From: Omphalotus guepiniiformis
Taxonomy: Eukaryota > Basidiomycota > Agaricomycetes > Agaricales > Omphalotaceae
Direction: 5' to 3'
DNA length: 64,000 nucleotides
Assembly (NCBI GenBank): GCA_028554645.1
Contig: JAQOOI010000077.1
Coordinates: 1-64,000 of the forward strand
The notes under the pieces are model-generated. The model did no database searches, was not told the DNA's origin, and saw only the letters and a list, made by a program, of their open reading frames with translations. Positions 1-10,379 of the stretch are shown here, one piece after another; the stretch's first letter is position 1, and each line of letters starts with the position of its first letter. A program made the translations under genes and the position numbers.

Positions 1-64
1 AGCAGCTAAAGCAGTTGGGAGTTAAAGCAGGGGTATTAATCAATTATTTCTTTATTTTTATTAA

Positions 65-299
65 TAGTATATAAGGACACTTATTTTAGGATATTATAGA
101 TTTTTCAAACAATCTCTCTTATTTTCTTTTTCTGTTTTTCATATTTCTCTAAGTTGCTTTAAAATATGACTTTTTATTTTTGGAAAATGAGACATTTTAT
201 TTTGCCTACTATTACTTTTTTAAAAATTGTATGGAAGTAGCCCATCTTTAGATTAGGAAATAAATAAGTAAAATTAGAATTTATTAATATAAATTATAG
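65..299. repeat. Dispersed direct repeat, copy 1 of pair with 17956-18287
   Basis: Starts at a shared AGTATATAAGGAC motif and ends at a shared AAATTAGAATTT-TTAATATAAATTAT tract, both found again just upstream of atp9. The two copies match best at the ends; the atp9-side copy has GC-rich palindromes inserted in the middle. No coding potential seen. It may carry an atp9 5' control or processing signal, which is inference. Confidence 0.6.
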
Positions 300-383
300 A
301 CTTTAAATATAAAAAAAAGAATAATAGATATTATAAATTTTAATTTACCTAAAACTTTATTATCATTAAAAAAATTTAACTTT

Positions 384-860
384 TAAAAGAGAGTAAAAAT
401 ATAGCACAATTAATACTGTGTTATATACTATATTAAGCAATCAACTATGAACATTTTTATGTTTAAATTTAATTAAAAAAATTATTTTTCTTTTTATTTT
501 ATTTTTTATATAAATATATTAAAATATTAGATAAATGGCTAAATATTTTTATAAAAATATGCAGTGTCGCGTTTGCTAGGCATTCGATATGCACTTACTA
601 TGCGTTCGCTAGGTGTTTACTAGGCGTTTGCTAGGCGATAGCTAGCTGCTACAGCAAGAGAGGGATTTAATTTTTCTCTTTTGCTTAGGCTCACTATCAC
701 TTTTACTCACTTTATCTCTATCACTATCTCTATCACTATCACTAATGTGAGTGAGTGAGTGAGTGAGTTTTTAATTTAGCAACAGATTTATAAATTATTC
801 TTAGCTAAATAAAAAATTACATCTTGATGTCAACACCACATTAGTGAGTAAAAAACAAAA
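384..860 (+). repeat. Duplicated cox3 leader region, copy upstream of a plasmid-type ORF
   Basis: Nearly the same sequence lies at 19324-19780 directly before the cox3 start codon. Similarity runs from AAAAGAGA.TAAAAATATAGCAC to AGTGAGTAAAAA.CAAAATT and stops a few bases before the ATG in both places. Inside is a degenerate 11-bp tandem array (units like GCGTTTGCTAG, about 570-645) and a run of GTGA repeats (740-767). Here it precedes the ORF at 866, so the leader has been placed in front of an unrelated gene. Confidence 0.8.
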
Positions 861-865
861 TTAAA

Positions 866-1539
866 ATGGATTTATTTAAGGAACTAGTAAAAAAATATGG
901 TGTAGGTTTGGTTTTAGCTTCTGCAACTTTAGATGGATATAGAAGACAGGTTGTAATTGATAAGAATAATAGGGTACTCGATCAAATTAATAATGCAAGA
1001 AATGAATTATCAAAATCTAATAAGGAGCAATATGATAAAATAATTGTTGAGGAGTCTGAAAAAATTAAAAATCAAGCAGTTATGGTTAGATATAAAGAAT
1101 CAGCAGAAAATCATAAAAAAGCAGTTGATGATTATAATGCTAATCCTAATGATTATAATAAAAAAGAAATGGATAAGTATACAAAAAAATTGGACGAATC
1201 TTATGATGAAATTAAAAATTAGATATAAGTGAAATTTTAAGCTCTTTATATAATAAATATAGTGAATTTTTGGATTCTTTGACTCCTGATAAAATTGTTT
1301 GTTTGTTTAATATAATTATAGATGGTTTAATTTTATCTTCTTTCATTAGTGTTTTATCTATTATGTTAAGTGAAAATATAATAAATAAAATAGTTTTTTT
1401 AGAAAAATATCCTAGAATACTTACATTATTAAAATTAAGAAATAATATAAATAAAAAAGTATCTAAGTTTTATTTATTAATGCATTTAATTATTATTATA
1501 TTAGGAATTTTAGGTAATATTATTATGTTTTTTATCTAA
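866..1539 (+). pseudogene. Broken plasmid-type hydrophilic/membrane protein gene
   Basis: Two open segments lie end to end in frames differing by one base. Segment 1 (866-1222, 118 residues) starts at the first ATG after the duplicated cox3 leader and is charged and coiled-coil-like, rich in Lys, Glu and Asn. Segment 2 is open from about 1219 through 1539; it has a motif EFLDSLTPDK, two hydrophobic segments and KYPRILTLLKLRNN between them. The second half resembles membrane proteins of fungal mitochondrial linear plasmids and the ORF at 14157-14859. A one-base indel near 1210-1222 probably separates them. It may be a pseudogene, two genes, or a sequencing indel. Function unknown. Confidence 0.6.
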
Positions 1540-1566
1540 TCTAATCTAATCTAATCTAATCTAATT
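1537..1566. repeat. (TCTAA)n tandem pentamer
   Basis: About five and a half copies of TCTAA directly follow the stop of the preceding ORF. A simple microsatellite with no other signal. Confidence 0.85.
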
Positions 1567-1747
1567 TAATAATAAAAAAAAAATATTTTTAATTTTATTT
1601 TATAAACGAATTATGTAAGGCAAGGCTTAACAAGTTTTATGTTGTTATATTTTTTTAAGCGTATTTGTACAAAATATAATAAATGACTATTAAAGAATTT
1701 TATATATATATAAAGTTTATATTAGATAAATTCCTTCTAAATCATAT

Positions 1748-1815
1748 TTAATAGAGGTAGGTGACAAGAGAATACCTTCTCCCGCAGGGGGTGGTGTCAC
1801 TGTTTAAACTAAATT
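1748..1815 (+). repeat. Candidate left terminal inverted repeat of an integrated linear plasmid
   Basis: The reverse complement of this stretch resembles 5170-5215: both read TTTAGTTTAAACAGT.ACACCAC, then a GC-rich spacer, then AAGGTA.TCTC.TGT.ACCTA. Each copy can fold as a hairpin, and the stem covaries (GTGACA/TGTCAC here, GTAACA/TGTTAC there). The two copies face each other around a DNA polymerase remnant and a convergent ORF, the expected layout for a linear mitochondrial plasmid. The repeat is short and imperfect, so the call is tentative. Confidence 0.45.
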
Positions 1816-1966
1816 CTCAAAAGTATAAACTGTGGTAAGATGTAACAGTATAAATAAAATATCTTCTTACAATAAAATAAAATAAATAAACAATAAAACA
1901 AGCGCGCAGCGATCGCGCAGCGAGAACAATTTTATAGTAACAAAAATAAATAGTAAAAATAATTTA

Positions 1967-4053
1967 ATGGTGTACTGCAGAAATAATATAGAAATAGGTA
2001 GTAATTTATTAACTCCTTTAACAAAAAATAAAGGTAATAGAAATTGTTTTATTTTAAATAATAATATGTTTTATTCAACTGATATGGCAGCTGCTAAAGC
2101 AGGCGGGATATTCCTATTATGAGTTTAAAAGTTATTGTTAAATATAAATCGGGAATAATTAAAATTAATCCTTATCAAGGCTTACTTAAAGGTAAAGAAG
2201 AATCAAAATTTCAATTTGGTGCTGCTAAATTATATCCGAGTCCTTCTGAATACAGAAAATTTGAAGATATTTGTGATTGACATTCTAGAATAAGACAAAT
2301 TATTAACGAGGAATTAATAGCAGGTTAAACATATGATATAGCTGTTATCGGACGGGATATTTTAAATGAAGAATATCTCACTGCTTTAGCACCCCTGCTT
2401 TAGCACCCCTCCCTCGCTTTGTGATCGCTTTGCGATCGCTTTGCGATCGCTTTGCGTACATAAGGGGAATGGGTTGCTAAAGCAAGGGGAGGTAAACATT
2501 TCTTAATAATTAGTGAAACAGACATTAATGCAGTTATTACTAGAATAGAGGGTAATATATTTGTTAATAGTGTTTTACTTAATAGTGGTGAAATAGAGGT
2601 TGCTGAAAATAATAATGATTTAGAATCAGGTATGAGGTTAATAGTCTTCTTATTAAGACCTGTATCTTTTAACTTTAAAGTTAAAAACTTAGCTAATAAA
2701 TTATTATTATCTAAAATAGAATGCGAAGCAAAAAAAAATAAATCTATTAATAAAAAAGAATTACTTAAATTAAATAATACAAAAATTAAAGCATTATTTA
2801 ACAGTTTACCTTATAGTAATATAATAAAAGATTTAGAAAATTTTCCTCCCCTGCTTTAGCAGCTAAAGCTGGGGCGGCTTATGTATTGAAAAAAAAAAAC
2901 ACTGAGAGTTCTGGTATTATTGGTTCCTTGTATCAATATAAAAATAGTAAAATATTAATTCATAACACGAGTATTAAAAAATGTAAAGGCATTGAAGGTA
3001 TAGTATATAAAAAAGATCGAAAATATTTTAGATTTACTGATAAAACTATAGGTGATAATGCATTTCTAAGAACAATTAATAATACTACTATTAAATACGA
3101 AAATAATAAAATTATTTATATTGATAGTAAAATAAATAGTAAACTAGTTGAACCTTTAAAAATTGATTTAGTCGCGCAGCTGCTAAAGCAGAGATACTAA
3201 ATTTGGAACATTTGATATTGAAACTGCATTAGATATAAACAATAAATTTATACCTGTATCTCGCTCGCCCGCCTTAGCAAGGCGGGCGGGCGGGCAAGTG
3301 GTTGAAAAATTGAAAATGAATATAAAGATTATATTATTACTAATTATAAATCAAGCGCGGATTGCATAAGCAAGATAGAGTATGTTTAAAAATTGTTTTG
3401 ATAATATGTTATCGCACCTCTGCTTTAGCAAGGAGCGAGAGCATAATAATTATACTTGGTATGCACATAATTTAGGAGGGTTTGATGCTGTATTTATATT
3501 AAAAATATTATTTGAAAATTACACAAAAACTAAGGTACAATTTAAAGATGGTAAACCTTTATCAATTAAAGTGTCATTATATACTAAAGATAAAGATAAT
3601 AAGAATAAAGCTAAGAATATTGTAATTAAAGATAGTTATAAAATACAACCATTAAGTATTAGAAATCTTATTAAAGCGAATGATATAACGACGAAAAAGC
3701 TATATTTCCCTTATACATTCATGAGAACAGATAATATTAATTATGAAGGTAAAATTCCTGATAAATCATTTTCCCCTCCCCCTCGCTTTGCGAATGGGGC
3801 GGGGGATGGTAATATTTCTGATTTAGAGTATAAAAAAATTGAAGTTGAATTTAAAGATAAAATTTGGATTTTGAAAGATGAACTATTAAAGTATATGAAA
3901 AATGATATTGTAGCATTATATCAAATTATTGATAAATTTAGTCAAGAAATGTATGAATTAGAAAACTTAAATATTACTAGTGTTTCTACTCTACCCCTTC
4001 CTCCCCCCCCCCCCCCCGGGATATATATATATATAGTAGTGATTTTTTGTTAA
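1967..4053 (+). pseudogene. dpo: Plasmid B-family DNA polymerase (dpo), N-terminal and exonuclease region, degenerate
   Basis: Linear-plasmid DNA polymerases replicate by protein priming. Coding fragments here lie in changing frames but in the expected order: an N-terminal region (1967-2330, 2480-2880), a linker (2890-3200), then the 3'-5' exonuclease domain with Exo I FGTFDIETALD (about 3200), Exo II YAHNLGGFDAVF (about 3460) and Exo III KYMKNDIVALYQIIDKF (about 3895). It stops after ELENLNITSVSTL in a poly-C/poly-Pro tract at about 4000; the polymerase (palm) domain is missing. GC-rich palindromes at about 2090, 2390-2490, 2845-2880, 3165-3190, 3260-3300, 3415-3440 and 3775-3805 break or pad the frame. 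Recognition as dpo is confident; it cannot encode an active enzyme. Confidence 0.85.
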
Positions 4054-4258
4054 TAGTTATAATTGTTAAATTGTGGTTTAATTAATATTAAAATAATTTA
4101 GTTTGTTTATAGGTTATTAGTCCATAAAAAGTAAAAATATTTAATTAGACTTAATGTTTATATATTTAATTGATAAGGGGTAATATTAAGGAGTAAAATT
4201 TGTATTAAAAGTTGTTTGTAAGAAATAATAAACTTGATTAAAATTAATCAAAATTTTC

Positions 4259-5053
4259 TCACATACTTGTAGGCGACATTGGGCTATCATTTGAATTAAC
4301 TTCAATAACCTTATTAGCTTTAGGTGTAATTGAACCTTCCCCCTCCCCTACCCCTTTGATCGCAAAGCGAGGGAGGGGAAGGGGAGATGATGTTGGAGAA
4401 TTAAATGATGCTTCTTCAGTTCCACATCCATATTTTAATATAAGATTATCAGTTTTTATAGGTTTTAAATTAGAATTATCTAAAACTTTACCATCAACTG
4501 TTGAACTATTATCAAATGTTTGTACTGAAGCTTCTTTATAATAAGAATCTTCATTTTTAATTGAAGAATGATCCACACTTTCATGTTTGTTACTTCATTT
4601 AATTAAATCTTTATAATTATAAGTTTTTTTAACTTTTCCTAATCCAGAAAAAACTTTATTTCCCCTGTCCTGCTTTAGCTGAAGCGAGGGGAGAGTTAAA
4701 TTATCTAAATGTCCTGGCTTATTAAAACGATTTGAAAGTTCTTGATAAACTTCAACCTTTTCTTTTAAACCATTACTTAGTTTTTCTATTGATTCTAAAT
4801 GTTCTTGATTATTATTTTTATGTAATAAATCTAATTTCTCTTCAATTCTTTGTTGTGATTGATTTTGTTGATTAGAAAGATCTTTGAATGAATTTTTTAA
4901 CTCATTCAAAACATTAGTATTAGTATTTAAAGCTTAATTAGTAGCACCAGTATTTTTTGTATTTTTTAAACCATTAATCGTATTGAAGGTAGCCATTGAA
5001 AAGGATGCTAAGGTTAGACCTTGAAAAATTCTTGTTATTGTGTTTTTGTTCAT
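4259..5053 (-). pseudogene. Coiled-coil ORF convergent with dpo, in-frame stop
   Basis: Read with TGA as Trp (codon at 4592-4594), the frame is open from 4933 to 4259. Upstream it extends to an ATG at 5051-5053, giving a short hydrophobic N-terminus (IFQGLTLASFSMATFNTI), but a TAA at 4934-4936 (codon 40) interrupts it. The middle is Gln/Asn/Glu/Lys-rich and predicted coiled coil; the C-terminal half is Ser/Asn/Pro-rich. GC-rich palindromes are translated at 4341-4385 and about 4665-4693. It sits tail to tail with the dpo remnant, as a second plasmid gene would. Not recognised; a terminal-protein-like or accessory plasmid role is a guess. The TAA makes it a pseudogene unless translation starts downstream or the base is an error. 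Confidence 0.5.
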
Positions 5054-5169
5054 TATTAAAAAAAAAAAAAGTATTATTAATATTAGATTATTTATTAATT
5101 TTTATTATATATTAGCAGAAATAAAATTAAATAGGAAGTATTTTAGAGAACAGGTTTATTATTGATATT

Positions 5170-5215
5170 TTAGTTTAAACAGTAACACCACGCGAAGGTA
5201 ATCTCATGTTACCTA
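5170..5215 (-). repeat. Candidate right terminal inverted repeat of the integrated plasmid
   Basis: Partner of 1748-1815 in inverted orientation; shares AGTTTAAACAGT.ACACCAC and AAGGTA.TCTC.TGT.ACCTA. The hairpin stem GTAACA/TGTTAC covaries with the left copy. Similarity fades outside this core. Confidence 0.45.
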
Positions 5216-5868
5216 AAAATATAAAAATTAGCAATTATTAATAATTTCTTCTTTTAAAGAATAATGATAAAGTTATCATCCTTTTTGACTATCATCCATA
5301 AATAATTTTTAAATTTATATACTTAAAATAGAAAATATGAATCAATGACTATATTTTTATGTAAAAATTAAGATAAAAAGATTCTGTTTAATTAACTCAA
5401 AAAAAAAAAATTCTCTGTTTTAAAAAAAAAAATCCAAAATTCAAGAAAAAAATGTAAAAATTAATTTAAAAAATATTCAAAAAATAAGTGAATTGTTCCA
5501 GACATCAACAAAATAGACACAAAAAAATTTCCTATATACTACCAGCTTTAGCAGCCCCTCTCTGCTTTAGCAGCTGCGCTACTCCTTTCCCCTTATGGGG
5601 TAGGTCGGCGATAGCGATAACTAAAGTCATTAATAATACAATAAAATAATATCAAAATATATAAATCAGATAATAAACAGAGAATAAACTCTATAAAAGA
5701 TAAAAAATCTAAATAAATAAAACTATTAATTCATTAAGCAAACTTGTAAATTATTATTTACCTATATAAATCTCTCGCTTGCTAAGGCAAGCGACTGTGT
5801 GGGTTGCTATCACTAATGTGAGCCGCGGAGCGGGGGGGGGTAAAATATATTATTGATTAAAATTATAA
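5216..5868. other. Spacer between plasmid insert and atp6
   Basis: AT-rich sequence with poly-A runs and no open frame of interest. GC-rich hairpin clusters lie at about 5550-5610 (CTTTAGCAG motifs) and 5770-5842, the latter ending in a G run just downstream of the atp6 stop. Confidence 0.7.
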
Positions 5869-6636
5869 TTAGTGTAAATCTATTGCATCTTTAAGATATG
5901 AACATGTTAATAATGTTAAAACAAAAGCTTGAATTAACGAAACTGCAATTTCTAAACCAATTAAACCAAGGAATATAGCAAAAGGAATTAAAGTTAATAC
6001 AGCAACTATTACACTACTTGAAAATAATTTATATAAAAATGTAGATAAAATTTTTAATAAAGTATGTCCAGCTGTAAGGTTGGCAAATAATCGAACTCCT
6101 AGAGATACGGCTCTAGCAAAATAACTAACTATTTCAATTAAAACAATTAAAGGTACAAGAGCTAAAGGTGTTCCTGAAGGTATAAAATAAGAAAAAAATT
6201 TTAATTTGTGTTTAGATAAAGATAAAATTGTAACACCCATAAAAATAGTTACAGATAAACCTAATGTTACAACTGCACTTGCATTTACAGCAAATGAATA
6301 AGGTACATTAGATATTAAATTACCAACTAATACAAAAAAAAATATAGAATAAATAAATGGTAAATATATTTCATTTAATGATCCTATTTGATCTTTAACC
6401 ATTGTTCCTAAACTTTGAAATGAGGATTCGAAGGCTATAGACCATTTATTTGGTATTAATTTTACTTCATTATCTCCATATGCATGTAATCCTATAATAG
6501 TACACAACACTAAAATTGTATAAAAACCTAAGTTTGTTAAACTTAAATTAAAATAATTTAATATTGGGGCATTAAATCCAATTAAACTTAATACTTCAAA
6601 TTGAGCTAAAGGGGAAAAAATAAATTCTTGAGACAT
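5869..6636 (-). CDS. atp6: ATP synthase F0 subunit a (Atp6)
   Basis: Subunit a of mitochondrial ATP synthase, the membrane half-channel that passes protons to the subunit c ring. The 255 residues match the family's length. The fungal N-terminus MSQEFIFSPLAQFEV is present, with about six hydrophobic segments and the diagnostic helix around residues 170-190, ARAVSLGVRLFANLTAGH, containing the essential Arg. It ends LLTCSYLKDAIDLH. The frame is complete and free of GC-element insertions. It is on the minus strand with nad6 about 0.8 kb upstream in the same orientation; the spacer between is rich in GC hairpins. Confidence 0.97.
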   Translation of the reverse strand: MSQEFIFSPLAQFEVLSLIGFNAPILNYFNLSLTNLGFYTILVLCTIIGLHAYGDNEVKLIPNKWSIAFESSFQSLGTMVKDQIGSLNEIYLPFIYSIFFFVLVGNLISNVPYSFAVNASAVVTLGLSVTIFMGVTILSLSKHKLKFFSYFIPSGTPLALVPLIVLIEIVSYFARAVSLGVRLFANLTAGHTLLKILSTFLYKLFSSSVIVAVLTLIPFAIFLGLIGLEIAVSLIQAFVLTLLTCSYLKDAIDLH

Positions 6637-7444
6637 TTATATAATTATAATTTATAATATCTATTATTTTAAGATAACTTTTTAATTTATTATTACTTTT
6701 AATATTTCATTTTTAATTTAAAATTTTTTATTTTTTCTATCGCTTGCTCACTCTCTTGTTTAGGCAACTCACTCTTGCTTAGTTGCTTATACTATCGCTA
6801 ATGCGACTAATGCGAATATGTATATGTCGCCGTCCCCTGCTTTAGCACCCCCCCTCTCCCTTTCCTGCTTTAGCTGAAGCGAGGGTAGCAGATTGCATAA
6901 GCAAGAGGGGTGGGAGCGAAAGGGTTGCGGAGCAAGGGTAGCGACCCTGCTTTAGCAGGGGGGGGAGCTGGAGAGGAGGGGGCGGGGGTGGGTGAATGTG
7001 ATAGGGAGCAGCTAAAGCAGGAGCGAGAATGAGTAAAAGCAAGCAACTCTATTTAACCAAAACTTAATATATAGTCGCTTTAACGAGTAAGTGGGTATAC
7101 TCATTTTTTTAAGGCAATACTTGCCTTAGCATTTGGACCTTGGCTTAGTCGTTTTTTTTAAATATTCCTAAGCAACTATTATGCTTAACCAACACCAGCC
7201 TCGATTTAACTACTACCACCGTTCTCGCCCAGCTTATTCTGCCCCACTATAACTTAAGGTGTGTGTTGCATTAGCAAGTGTTAAGCAATAACAATAGTAG
7301 GTGAAAGTTAAAGTTTAAGTAAACAACAGCGAGTTTAAGTTAAAGTGAGAAAAAAAAAAAAATAAAGTTAATTAATTAGCAGTGATTTATATTTAAAAAT
7401 AAAAATTTAATAAAAATAATAAAAAATGTTTTTAATATTAATTA
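6637..7444. other. nad6-atp6 spacer with GC-rich hairpin cluster
   Basis: The flanks are AT-rich. The centre (about 6740-7050) is a dense array of GC palindromes with CCTGCTTTAGC and GCTAAAGCAGG motifs and C/G homopolymers. Open frames here are only translated repeats. No tRNA seen. Confidence 0.7.
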
Positions 7445-8068
7445 TTAATCTTTATTAGAAATTGAAATTATAATAGTTGCAAACATTGCTAATAATAATA
7501 TAATACTTAAAGTTATTAATAATACAGCTCCGTAAGTATATAAACTATGACCTAATACTTCAATTTGTTGAAAAATTGTAATTAAAGAATCTGAAGATGA
7601 AGAATAAAAAATGTTATTTACAATTGAATTAATTAAATTCATTTTAATAATATATGATTCTGAAAACATTTCATTTAAATAAGTAATTTTATCTAAAAAC
7701 ATAGATAAAACCGGTACATTATTAAAATTAAATTTGATTATAGAAAAAATTATAAATATAAATAATGAACCTACAGCTAATGCTAAAGGTAAAGTTTTAG
7801 TATACTGACTACCAGTTTCTAAAATATCTGTAAGTTTGATATTGATCATCATAATAACAAATAAAAATAGTACGGCTATAGCACCTACGTATACAATTAT
7901 ATAAGAAATTCCTACAAAATTAATTCCAATTAAAATTAGATAACCTGCAGATAGTACAAAAGTAGCAATTAAAAAAATTACTGAAATAACTGGATTTTTA
8001 GAAGTAATTGAAAAAACACCTGATAATAATGTAGCAAAAGCTAATATATTTATTAAAATAGTTGTCAT
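7445..8068 (-). CDS. nad6: NADH dehydrogenase subunit 6
   Basis: Complex I membrane subunit. 207 residues with five hydrophobic segments. The most conserved stretch, YIIVYVGAIAVLFLFVIMMINIKL (residues about 57-80), is the ND6 helix with the conserved Tyr-Val-Gly-Ala-Ile. It ends with helix LYTYGAVLLITLSIILLLAMFATI. The start is ATG at 8066-8068 and the stop is TAA. It is upstream of atp6 on the same strand. The sequence is uninterrupted, unlike nad2 and nad4. Confidence 0.96.
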   Translation of the reverse strand: MTTILINILAFATLLSGVFSITSKNPVISVIFLIATFVLSAGYLILIGINFVGISYIIVYVGAIAVLFLFVIMMINIKLTDILETGSQYTKTLPLALAVGSLFIFIIFSIIKFNFNNVPVLSMFLDKITYLNEMFSESYIIKMNLINSIVNNIFYSSSSDSLITIFQQIEVLGHSLYTYGAVLLITLSIILLLAMFATIIISISNKD

Positions 8069-8445
8069 TGTTTATAAAAATAAAAAAAAAATAAAAATTT
8101 TATATGCCTACGTTTAACTTTTTTTAATATTTCTATTAATTTTAACTTTTAAAATATTTTAACTAATTTTAATTTTTATTTAATAATTGACTCCATTAAA
8201 TTTTATTAAGATAAAGCAAATAAAATGTAAGCACAGCTTTATAAATACATTAAATTTTTAAATAAAATAAGATAATATATAATAAAAAGTTGTAAAAAGT
8301 TTAATATTAAGGCCAAAGGCTATAAGTTATTATTATAACTATTATTTTACATATCTCTTACATGCTTGCTTACACTTTTACTATCTCTTGCTCCCTCGCT
8401 CCCTCGCTGGCTTAGGCAAGCGACCCTGCTTTAGCACCCCACCCT

Positions 8446-8533
8446 CGCTTTGCGATCGCTTTGCGATCGCTTTGCGATCGCTTTGCGATCGCTTTGCGAT
8501 CGCTTTGCGATCGCTTTGCGATCGCTTTGCGAT
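8446..8533. repeat. Eight perfect copies of an 11-bp GC repeat (CGCTTTGCGAT)
   Basis: Eight consecutive identical 11-bp units; each junction creates the palindrome GCGATCGC. A related, shorter array with about three to four units lies at 2417-2456 inside the dpo remnant. Both are flanked by TTTAGCACCCC on the left and CATAAGGGGAATGGG on the right, so they are two copies of one element differing in unit number. Confidence 0.9.
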
Positions 8534-8881
8534 CATAAGGGGAATGGGGAGCAAAGCGAGGGTGCCTGCTTTAGCTGCTAAAGCAGCAGGGAGCAAAAGA
8601 GAAAAAAAAAAAAATACTTTTCCCTCCCCTGCTAAAGCAAGGGGAGGGGAAAGAAATTTAATTTTTAAATTTTTTTTTAGTGACTTTTGCCTTTTATTAG
8701 GAGCCTATTTTTAATTTATAGTTAGCTTTTTTTTTACAATCACCAATTATAAACATAAAGTGAGCGTTGCTTTAGCTAGTGAAGGTTTTATTTATTTATT
8801 TTAAATTAGTGAAAAGTATTTTTAGATTTATTGCTTCTTTATTAAGCTTAAGCAGCCGTTCTCGCTTTGCGCGCTGTGCTA

Positions 8882-9009
8882 CTCTGCTTTAGCAGCTGCG
8901 CGAGACACCCTCGCCTCCTGCTTTAGCACCCCTGCTTTAGCACCCCTCGCTGCTTTAGCTGCGATTGGGTTGCTAAAGCAAGGGGAGGACGCGAATAAAC
9001 GAGTGAGAT
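8882..9009. repeat. Direct repeat pair with 9499-9624
   Basis: A composite of CTGCTTTAGCAGCTG, GCGAGACACCCTCGCC and GGGGAGGACGCGAATAAACG modules, repeated almost identically 0.6 kb downstream; only a few positions differ. It shows that whole clusters of GC elements duplicate as a unit. Confidence 0.85.
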
Positions 9010-9498
9010 TTGGTATTCTATTAGTTGTTGATTATAACAACATCTACTGTTTTTGTTTAGGAAACTCACTCTCGCTCCGCGCTTGCCAATTTAAGGGAGT
9101 TAGAGTGCTTTAATAAATTGCAATAAATCACTTATATAAAAAATACCATTCACATTAAGTTAAGAGAGTTGCTTTACAAATTAATTTGGGCTGGAAAAAA
9201 AAACAAGGCTCCTCGCTTTGCGAAGGAAGCAAAAAAATTTTACATAGTTTTTAATTAATAACTGTAATTATAAATTAGTAACAGCAAGCAGAGATTAAAA
9301 ACTAAATTTAATATAAAAATTTTATAAATTTAGGATAGCAGGTTTAACCTAGAAAATTTGACCTTATTATTTAAATTAATATAAAAGGCAGAATGATTAA
9401 TCATTTCTTACAAATATATAAATATTAAGTACTTCTTTTTTTTTTTGAGCGCTCACCTTTCTTGCTAAGGCTACATCACTCTTACCTTTTGGCCGCTC

Positions 9499-9624
9499 TG
9501 CTTTAGCAGCTGTGCGAGACACCCTCGCCTCCTGCTTTAGCACCCCTGCTTTAGCACCCCTCGCTGCTTTAGCAGCGAATGGGTTGCTAAAGCAAGGGGA
9601 GGACGCGAATAAACGAGTGAGAAC
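9499..9624. repeat. Second copy of the 8882-9009 composite repeat
   Basis: See 8882-9009. Same module order and the same GAATAAACGAGTGAGA end. Confidence 0.85.
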
Positions 9625-10261
9625 GATGCTAGGCTAAGGCAATAATGCGAAAGTGAGCGGTTGCTTAAGCAAGAGTGAGCGAGGGAAGAACTCTTATAAT
9701 TTTAACTTTTTTTATAGCATTATAGTAACATCACTAGATTTAATTTTTATCTTTTGGCTTTATTTTATTTTCTAACTATTACTTATATTTAAAATTAAAA
9801 GCCTAGTGAGTGGTTTAAAGCAAGTTACTGCGGTAAGCCAAATAAAAGGCATAAGCTTTGGATATGAAAAGCAAGAGTGTAGTATGAATTGCAAGCGCGC
9901 AGCGAGGCATTTATTTAAAAAAAAGCGCTCCCTGCTTTAGCAGCTAAAGTAGGGGAACGTGACCTGCTAAAGCTAAAGCTAGGGGCGGGTTGCAGAGCAG
10001 CTAAAGCAGGGGTTGCTAAAGCAAGGGTGAGCGAGAGCAATAGTTTAAGTTAGCACTATATTTTTTTGTTTTGTATTTTGTATTTATTATTATTATAAAA
10101 AATAGAGTATATACGGCACAAATTATTTATTATTTTGCAATAAAAAACCGCAAACTAGAGATTTTTTAAATTTATAAATCAATAAGTTATAAGGTTTATA
10201 ATAGTTATTCTTCTAACTAAATAATACTAAAATGATGTTAGTTACTATTATTAGAAAAATA

Positions 10262-10343
10262 TTTGATTAATCAGATTTAAACTGATGACTCCTCCTTCGC
10301 GTAGCGAGGCTAAGAAAGTGTTATTTCTTTTAACTATAATCAA
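10262..10343 (-). tRNA. tRNA-like gene with an enlarged anticodon loop (possible pseudogene)
   Basis: On the minus strand it folds as a cloverleaf: acceptor TTGATTA/TAATCAA (7 bp) plus discriminator A, then TA, D-arm GTTA-AAAGAAA-TAAC (4 bp), anticodon stem CTTTC/GGAGG (with G-U pairs), 4-nt variable region, and T-arm ATCAG-TTTAAAT-CTGAT (5 bp, 7-nt loop). The anticodon loop is 18 nt rather than 7. The excess of 11 nt contains TCGC-TAC-GCGA, one of the GC hairpin motifs of this genome. The anticodon cannot be assigned. It could be a tRNA with an 11-nt insertion or intron, or a dead copy. Confidence 0.5.
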
Positions 10344-10379
10344 TATTTTACTCTCTTTTAATTATTTTTTATAAATGAA

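Larger units (their letters stand above)
8069..10261. other. Long repeat-rich spacer
   Basis: No gene recognised. It holds an 11-bp tandem array at 8446-8533, a palindrome pair at about 8620-8650, a 126-bp direct repeat (8882-9009 and 9499-9624), and many GC hairpins at 9920-10035. The remainder is AT-rich. Open frames at 8381-8714 are translations of the tandem array. Confidence 0.7.

Noticed and set aside
8446..8533. CRISPR-like regular repeat array
   Set aside because: The units are contiguous with no spacers, and the genome is mitochondrial.
8381..8714. Open frames on both strands across 8381-8714
   Set aside because: They are translations of the 11-bp tandem array (period-11 frames giving DRFAIALRSLC-like repeats), not genes.
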